Program-made: the position numbers and the translations under genes
Notes under the pieces: generated by a model
Told to the model about the DNA's origin: nothing
Databases searched by the model: none
Seen by the model: the letters and a program-made list of their open reading frames with translations, nothing else
Source: Lachnospiraceae bacterium
GTDB taxonomy: Bacteria > Bacillota > Clostridia > Lachnospirales > Lachnospiraceae
DNA length: 8,595 nucleotides
Direction of reading: 5' to 3'
Assembly (NCBI GenBank): GCA_900772685.1
Contig: CAAGRP010000003.1
Location: 1 to 8,595, forward strand
Part shown: positions 5,301-8,595 of the stretch, piece by piece
Numbering within the stretch: the stretch's first letter is position 1
Layout of the letters: each line of letters begins with the position of its first letter

Positions 5301-7065
5301 GATCGCCAAATGGAAATCAAATATCGTATATAAATATAAGAATTTTAAGGGTGAAGACATCGGAGAAAGAAAGGTTCCGGTTTATGGATATAAGCTGTCA
5401 AACTTAAGGAGTCCGGGAGCTTCCGTTACCGACCTTAAGGCTGCCTACAGCAAGGATGACAACAGTATAACGCTCACATGGACAGATCCGAATACTACCG
5501 AAATAAAGCGTAAGCAAAATGTAGGCTTTGCCATATATGTAGTTGAAATAACAGGAGAGCTTACAAAGGCAGGAGAAGTAGGAAAGGGCGTTACGGAATA
5601 TAAATATACAAATCTCGACGGACGTCTGGCATATGATTTTATAGTTAAGCCGCTTTTCGGAGAGGATAAAACCGAGGGTGCAGTATCGAACCACGCTCCG
5701 TGTTATATCACAAATATAATAGGAGAAAAGGGCGATGACGGAAAGAGTGCATATGAGCTGGCGGTAGAAAGCGGCTATACAGGCACGTTAGAGGAGTGGC
5801 TTGAGTCACTTAAAGGTCAGGAAGGAACACCCGGAAAGAGTGCATATGAGCTTGCGGTCGAAAAGGGATTCACAGGAACCGAGGAGGAGTGGCTTGAGAC
5901 TCTTAAGGGTCAGGAAGGAACGCCCGGAAAGAGTGCATATGAGCTTGCGGTCGAAAAGGGCTATGTAGGAACCGAAGAGGAGTGGCTTGAAACCCTTAAG
6001 GGACAGGATGGTCAGGACGGTGCACCCGGAAAGAGCGCATATGAGCTGGCGGTTGAAAAGGGTTACGTGGGAACCGAGGAGGAATGGCTCGAGACCCTTA
6101 AAGGTCAGGACGGTGCGCCGGGAAAAAGTGCTTATGAGATAGCAGTCGAAAAGGGCTACGTAGGAACCGAAGAGGAGTGGCTTGAGACTCTTAAAGGTCA
6201 GGACGGCAAGGATGGCGTAGACGGAAAGAGTGCCTATGCACTTGCGGTAGAAAGCGGCTACAACGGAACTCTTGAAGAGTGGATCGAGTCACTAAAAGGA
6301 GAGACAGGCGAAAACGGAAAGAGCGCTTATGAGATAGCAGTCGAAAAAGGCTATGTAGGAACAGAGGAAATGTGGCTTGCATCGCTTATCGGAGCGTCGG
6401 GTAAGGACGGACGCGGTATTGCCGATATTTCACTTACCTCATCGGTCGGAAACGTGGATACATATACGATAACCTATACCGACGGAACGACGTTTTCATT
6501 CCTTATAAGGAACGGAAAAGACGGAGAAAAGGGTGAAAAAGGAGATACAGGAGCAACAGGAGCAACGGGAGCCACAGGAGCAACAGGAGCAACGGGAGCC
6601 ACAGGAGCAACAGGGGCCACGGGAGCCATAGGAGCAACAGGGGCCACGGGAGCAACGGGAGCAACGGGTGCGGCAGGAGCACCCGGAACCTCAGGAACAG
6701 GAAGCAGCGGAGAGTCCGGTGCGAGCGGACAGGACGGAGCAGCAGGAGCCGATGGAGCAGGACAGTATGAAGAACAGCCGGGCAACTACAGTGAATCCGA
6801 AAGTACGGTTACGAATTACGGCCTTGAAAGCGTAACGCTTGACGGCGGCGGCAATCTTGTATTTGTATTATCGGATGGAAAACAGATCAAGGCAGGACAT
6901 GTAAATGAAAACGGTGAACTGGAAGCCAGATCGTCAGACAGCGTAAGGATCGAAAAGGCATTAAGGCTTGCATGGATAGCACTGATACTTGCGATCATCG
7001 CAGCAGGACTCAGCACAGCGGCACTTATAACCGCAGCCAAGAACAAAAATAAGAACAAGGAATAA
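2386..7065 (+). CDS. Giant membrane-anchored surface protein: FG-GAP-like propeller, amphipathic beta region, FN3, SAYE/EEW repeats, collagen stalk
   Basis: A 1559-residue exported protein that I do not recognise as a named family. Residues 1-33 form a signal peptide ending VRA before DDG. Calcium-loop-like Asp/Gly motifs occur near residues 169, 246 (DFNGDGYD), 326 (DINADGID), 410, 471, 539 and 652, suggesting an FG-GAP/VCBS beta-propeller of about seven blades; those at 246 and 326 are canonical, the others degenerate. About 690-765 and 900-945 are Ser/Thr/Gly-rich amphipathic strands. About 1010-1105 is fibronectin-III-like. Residues 1119-1341 are seven SAYE/EEW modules, 1342-1376 a TYTITYTDGTT beta module, 1377-1459 collagen Gly-X-Y. 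A short beta hairpin follows, then a transmembrane helix (about 1526-1551) and a lysine/asparagine tail. There is no LPXTG, so anchoring is by the membrane helix. The ATG at 2386 is chosen because it gives a proper signal peptide; in-frame GTGs at 2290 and 2365 would only add a non-signal leader. A role in adhesion or host contact is inferred. Confidence 0.85.
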   Translation: MKKTKRLRAASMISFIMAVVFGISSLVTFNVRADDGTETQEIGSEAESHTRITYGSAFGDASNESILEPSAPTGYDEEDESNPYGARNKEDAFLLFKQSELFALYGEDLNAESTWAAKAAIYDTHNGTNAENVLGENWNSRSEINYGDLLGNDNRFLARCSYIQAVSFDPTKSGRDDHIAFIGICKKDDSSAAQAWVWVYDVINKRISEPYCMGDMSWMQEYNSADDRNMTFAYQAQNFISITAGDFNGDGYDSVVAFASCDGNDIKLAEFSVTSGTGATVIGKEAEGATLLHPSYMQSGDVYETLRSKVSADGRFRLGCDLAAGDINADGIDDLAVISFTQRFDEYANPLAAGETIVEPYLAVAYGEEASGAVLNAKKTKTTYVVSDKTAIGENEMINMPLSPTISIGDTTLNGYKDIIVSGINGRTYLSKGLPTGCPALDDGYGIMIVSYSDSGNDTDPLVRGVCTAVDMAPGLKNDGYAHTRTYPAMGTTAVLINGPANYAYVFTGGRMYDLSQGTAALVKGASSPFFESAINAADFEGHSGDTRDKIDIAYINSAYAAPIDGNYGGQEQVIFVAGTTWEASGTYIDSRYTTDYTIGMVGASVRNKETQLAEKYFATSRQAFQGKTNRLASVNGVRLKAGYTAVICPVDINDDGLMVKYEGKDYMYADPQVQAILQAAPYFKELGKNFGDTSLSYTESYNYGTGNSDTNSYSVGIATSGGSGFFEVSFNAGYTGMTRNFTEKNFRTEHTTEFNATNYDSVILYRTPMTIYSYSVWDSEKNEWIENGIGSIYANKPEYVQMSVSDYNSFVDVYNTEVQKRFKDKGLTESPTLMQKLEGNLYIGNPGDPYEYYHGGKGQSAPSNLQIVSDTAFELGYNSGSNASSLVTGSSVTSGDETGHGVHFDLSVKGGGKAFKAGLYGSYEHMWGQSTSETKGSSTGYQGRVKNLDLGELMEAGFSEQTVRSYYFTWQIAKWKSNIVYKYKNFKGEDIGERKVPVYGYKLSNLRSPGASVTDLKAAYSKDDNSITLTWTDPNTTEIKRKQNVGFAIYVVEITGELTKAGEVGKGVTEYKYTNLDGRLAYDFIVKPLFGEDKTEGAVSNHAPCYITNIIGEKGDDGKSAYELAVESGYTGTLEEWLESLKGQEGTPGKSAYELAVEKGFTGTEEEWLETLKGQEGTPGKSAYELAVEKGYVGTEEEWLETLKGQDGQDGAPGKSAYELAVEKGYVGTEEEWLETLKGQDGAPGKSAYEIAVEKGYVGTEEEWLETLKGQDGKDGVDGKSAYALAVESGYNGTLEEWIESLKGETGENGKSAYEIAVEKGYVGTEEMWLASLIGASGKDGRGIADISLTSSVGNVDTYTITYTDGTTFSFLIRNGKDGEKGEKGDTGATGATGATGATGATGATGATGATGAIGATGATGATGATGAAGAPGTSGTGSSGESGASGQDGAAGADGAGQYEEQPGNYSESESTVTNYGLESVTLDGGGNLVFVLSDGKQIKAGHVNENGELEARSSDSVRIEKALRLAWIALILAIIAAGLSTAALITAAKNKNKNKE
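5740..6408 (+). repeat. Seven tandem SAYE/EEW modules with collagen-type linkers
   Basis: Units start at 5740, 5833, 5926, 6028, 6121, 6223 and 6316. Each begins GKSAYE(L/I)AVE, runs through GT(E/L)EEW(L/I) and LKG, and ends in Gly-X-Y triplets such as QEG or QDG. Five units are 31 residues and two (third and fifth) are 34, the extra three being one added triplet. Units 2-5 are the most alike and units 1 and 6 share the variant ESGY-GTLEEW, pointing to internal duplication. The modules are seen in Firmicute and phage collagen-like proteins; their function is not established to my knowledge. Confidence 0.9.
6514..6762 (+). repeat. Collagen-like Gly-X-Y stalk
   Basis: Encodes 20 uninterrupted triplets (GKD, two GEK, GDT, eight GAT, GAI, four GAT, GAA, GAP, GTS), then a five-residue break GTGSS, then six more triplets ending GAG. 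The 12 GAT triplets are typical of bacterial collagens, in which threonine substitutes for hydroxyproline. The stalk probably trimerises the protein and holds the N-terminal domains away from the membrane. Within it, 6550-6576 and 6577-6603 are identical 27-bp copies (three GAT codons triplets each), and 6604-6630 and 6631-6657 are a second related pair. Confidence 0.92.
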
Positions 7066-7070
7066 AAATA

Positions 7071-7092
7071 AGCCCCGCCGTTTGGCGGGGCT
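7071..7092. terminator. Shared intrinsic terminator between convergent genes
   Basis: A perfect 9-bp G+C-rich stem, AGCCCCGCC (7071-7079) with GGCGGGGCT (7084-7092), closes a GTTT loop. On the minus strand it is followed by TATTTTTATT, so it is a good terminator for the antiporter gene, whose stop codon ends two bases away. On the plus strand the following CATCATATAT is poor in T, so termination of the surface-protein transcript is probably weaker. It starts five bases after that gene's stop. Confidence 0.88.
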
Positions 7093-7094
7093 CA

Positions 7095-8595
7095 TCATAT
7101 ATCATAGATTACAACGATGTCCCCTGGGAGGATTACAGTCTTTCCCCGGGGTATTATATTTTCATCACCGCGTCTTATCATTGCGATAAGGACCTTGGAT
7201 GGGAGAGCAAGATCCTCGATCTTTTTATTTGCCCATTCGTGCGTATCGGGAATGCTTATTTCGCGAAGGTTGATCTCTCCGGGATCATTAACCTGAGGAA
7301 CGCTGAATATTATACTGTCGCCTGCATGGAGCCTTGTGTTTCCTCGCGGAATGATAGTCTCGTCACCGCGTCTTATCATAAGAGCCAGCGAATCGGTTGG
7401 CAGGCTGACCTCACCTATGAGGCGGTTTTCCCAGTTATGTCCTGCCGGAATAAACATTCTCATCATTGTAAGAGAAGAATCCTCCTGATAGTCGTTGAAG
7501 GTCTTAAGTACATCCCCGTCATGGTCGATCATATTAAGCGATGAAGCCACCGACGGCAGAAGTGTACCCTGCAGAGCGACCGAAAGAAGAGAAACCATAA
7601 ATACTATATGAAAAAGATCATTCTCAAGGTTGCTTATATTTGAAACAGCATAGATGGCAAAAACGATGGAGGAAGCTCCGCGCAGTCCCGCCCATGAAAT
7701 ACAGCACTGTTGTTTGAAACCTGCCTTAAAGGGAGTCATGAGTAAAAAGACTGTGATCGGCCGGCCTATAAAAAGCAGGAAAAGAGCGATAGCCATTGCT
7801 ATTAAGAAGACCGAGGGAAGCCTTGTAGGAAATGACAGGAGTCCCAAAATAAAGAAGATACATATCTGTGCAAGGTTTGTGATACCGTCAAAGAAAGGAA
7901 CGAGTATCTTTTTGTTGCGTATCGAGCTGTTGCCGAGGATTATGCCTGTAAGATAAACGCTCAGATAACCGTTTCCGCCGACGAGGGACGGAAGTGCATA
8001 TGAAGCGAGGACTATTGCTACGATAAAGATCGTATCAAGTCCCTGAGGTATAAAAGAGGTCCTTTTAAGCAGAACTATCGCAAGCACGGCGATAGACACG
8101 CCGATGAGGCCTCCGAAGACTATCTGGGTGAACATCATATATCCGATATTTGTCTTTGTGCCTGTTATAAGAGCGATGGCTGCAGTTGTAAGCATGAACG
8201 ATATCGGATCGTTGCTTCCGCTTTCTATTTCAAGAAGGGAGGCTGTTCCGTATTTTAGGGAAAGCTTCTTTGAACGGAGTATGGAAAACACGGATGCAGC
8301 ATCCGTACTGCTTAAGACCGAGCCGATAAGAAAACCTTCGAGAGGATTCATTTTAAGGACAAAGGTACAGAAAAGTGTAAGCGAAAGTGCGGTTAAGACT
8401 ACACCCATGAATGAAAGGATAACAGCCTTTACCGCGACCGGCTTGGCGCTTTTCCAGTTTGTTCCGAAACCGCCGTAGAACATGACAAAGGCAAGCGCAA
8501 CGGAACAGATGCGTTCGGTAAGCTCAAGATTTTCATAGTAGATGCCTAACGGACCGTCCGCACCGAATAGCATTCCAAGTCCGATAAAGCATAGC
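7095..8595 (-). CDS. Potassium/proton antiporter, CPA1 NhaP2/CvrA type with two RCK_C domains (5' end off window)
   Basis: An integral membrane cation/proton exchanger, of the family that exports K+ or Na+ for H+ and helps control cytoplasmic pH and ion content. The reading frame stays open to the right edge: seven more residues (LCFIGLG) precede the first visible Met at 8573, so the natural start, probably a few tens of residues earlier, lies outside. Numbering from that Met, about ten hydrophobic segments fill residues 1-345, with STDAAS (89-94), ESGSNDP (117-123, the Asn-Asp pair typical of electroneutral CPA1 exchangers) and WAGLRGASS near 290-300. The cytoplasmic tail holds two tandem RCK_C/TrkA_C domains (about 371-435 and 436-492), each with IRRGDE-x-IIPRG and an aGD(I/S) motif, which in the family bind regulatory nucleotides or ions. 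Ion preference cannot be read from sequence. It is convergent with the surface-protein gene. Confidence 0.9.
   Translation of the reverse strand, partial: LCFIGLGMLFGADGPLGIYYENLELTERICSVALAFVMFYGGFGTNWKSAKPVAVKAVILSFMGVVLTALSLTLFCTFVLKMNPLEGFLIGSVLSSTDAASVFSILRSKKLSLKYGTASLLEIESGSNDPISFMLTTAAIALITGTKTNIGYMMFTQIVFGGLIGVSIAVLAIVLLKRTSFIPQGLDTIFIVAIVLASYALPSLVGGNGYLSVYLTGIILGNSSIRNKKILVPFFDGITNLAQICIFFILGLLSFPTRLPSVFLIAMAIALFLLFIGRPITVFLLMTPFKAGFKQQCCISWAGLRGASSIVFAIYAVSNISNLENDLFHIVFMVSLLSVALQGTLLPSVASSLNMIDHDGDVLKTFNDYQEDSSLTMMRMFIPAGHNWENRLIGEVSLPTDSLALMIRRGDETIIPRGNTRLHAGDSIIFSVPQVNDPGEINLREISIPDTHEWANKKIEDLALPSKVLIAMIRRGDENIIPRGKTVILPGDIVVIYDI

Noticed and set aside
6474..6785. Minus-strand open frame encoding long runs of Ala-Pro-Val
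   Set aside because: It is the antisense of the collagen Gly-Ala-Thr tract; the repeat composition keeps the reverse frame open and there is no start signal.
6900..7065. Sortase anchor at the C-terminus of the surface protein
   Set aside because: No LPXTG-like motif precedes the hydrophobic segment; the segment with its short basic tail looks like a plain transmembrane anchor.

Overview
The window looks like an accessory stretch of a low-to-moderate G+C Gram-positive chromosome, most likely a Clostridia/Lachnospiraceae-type gut or rumen anaerobe. This is an inference from strong AGGAGG-type ribosome binding sites, a TTG start, the IS21-type transposon edge, and a surface protein built from SAYE/EEW modules and collagen triplets of a kind common in Firmicutes and their phages. 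No rRNA, tRNA or CRISPR was seen.

Layout. At the left edge (1-218, minus strand) is the terminus of an IS21-family insertion sequence: the first 13 codons of istA, its Shine-Dalgarno, a TATAAT box, a long leader inverted repeat, and a ladder of degenerate repeats spaced about 22 bp that probably bind the transposase. Positions 219-491 hold no gene, but include a promoter and a likely TetR operator. Three plus-strand genes follow: a TetR/AcrR-type regulator (492-1112), a membrane-anchored Ntn-type amide hydrolase of the choloylglycine hydrolase superfamily (1202-2284, TTG start), and a 1559-residue surface protein (2386-7065). A compact terminator (7071-7092) separates this set from a convergent minus-strand gene (7095 to beyond 8595). 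That gene encodes a CPA1 potassium/proton antiporter of the NhaP2/CvrA type with two C-terminal RCK_C domains; its N-terminus lies outside the window.

How the genes may work together. The regulator, hydrolase and surface protein share a strand, with gaps of 89 and 101 bp, and look like one module: a one-component regulator controlling an extracytoplasmic amide hydrolase and a cell-surface protein. The surface protein has a signal peptide, about seven FG-GAP-like calcium loops (a putative beta-propeller), a Ser/Thr/Gly-rich amphipathic beta region resembling the membrane-inserting parts of beta pore formers, a fibronectin-III-like domain, seven SAYE/EEW modules joined by Gly-X-Y linkers, a collagen stalk and a C-terminal membrane anchor. 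I do not recognise this combination as a named system. A host-facing adhesin or effector on a triple-helical stalk is the best reading, and it is an inference. The antiporter is probably unrelated housekeeping ion transport.
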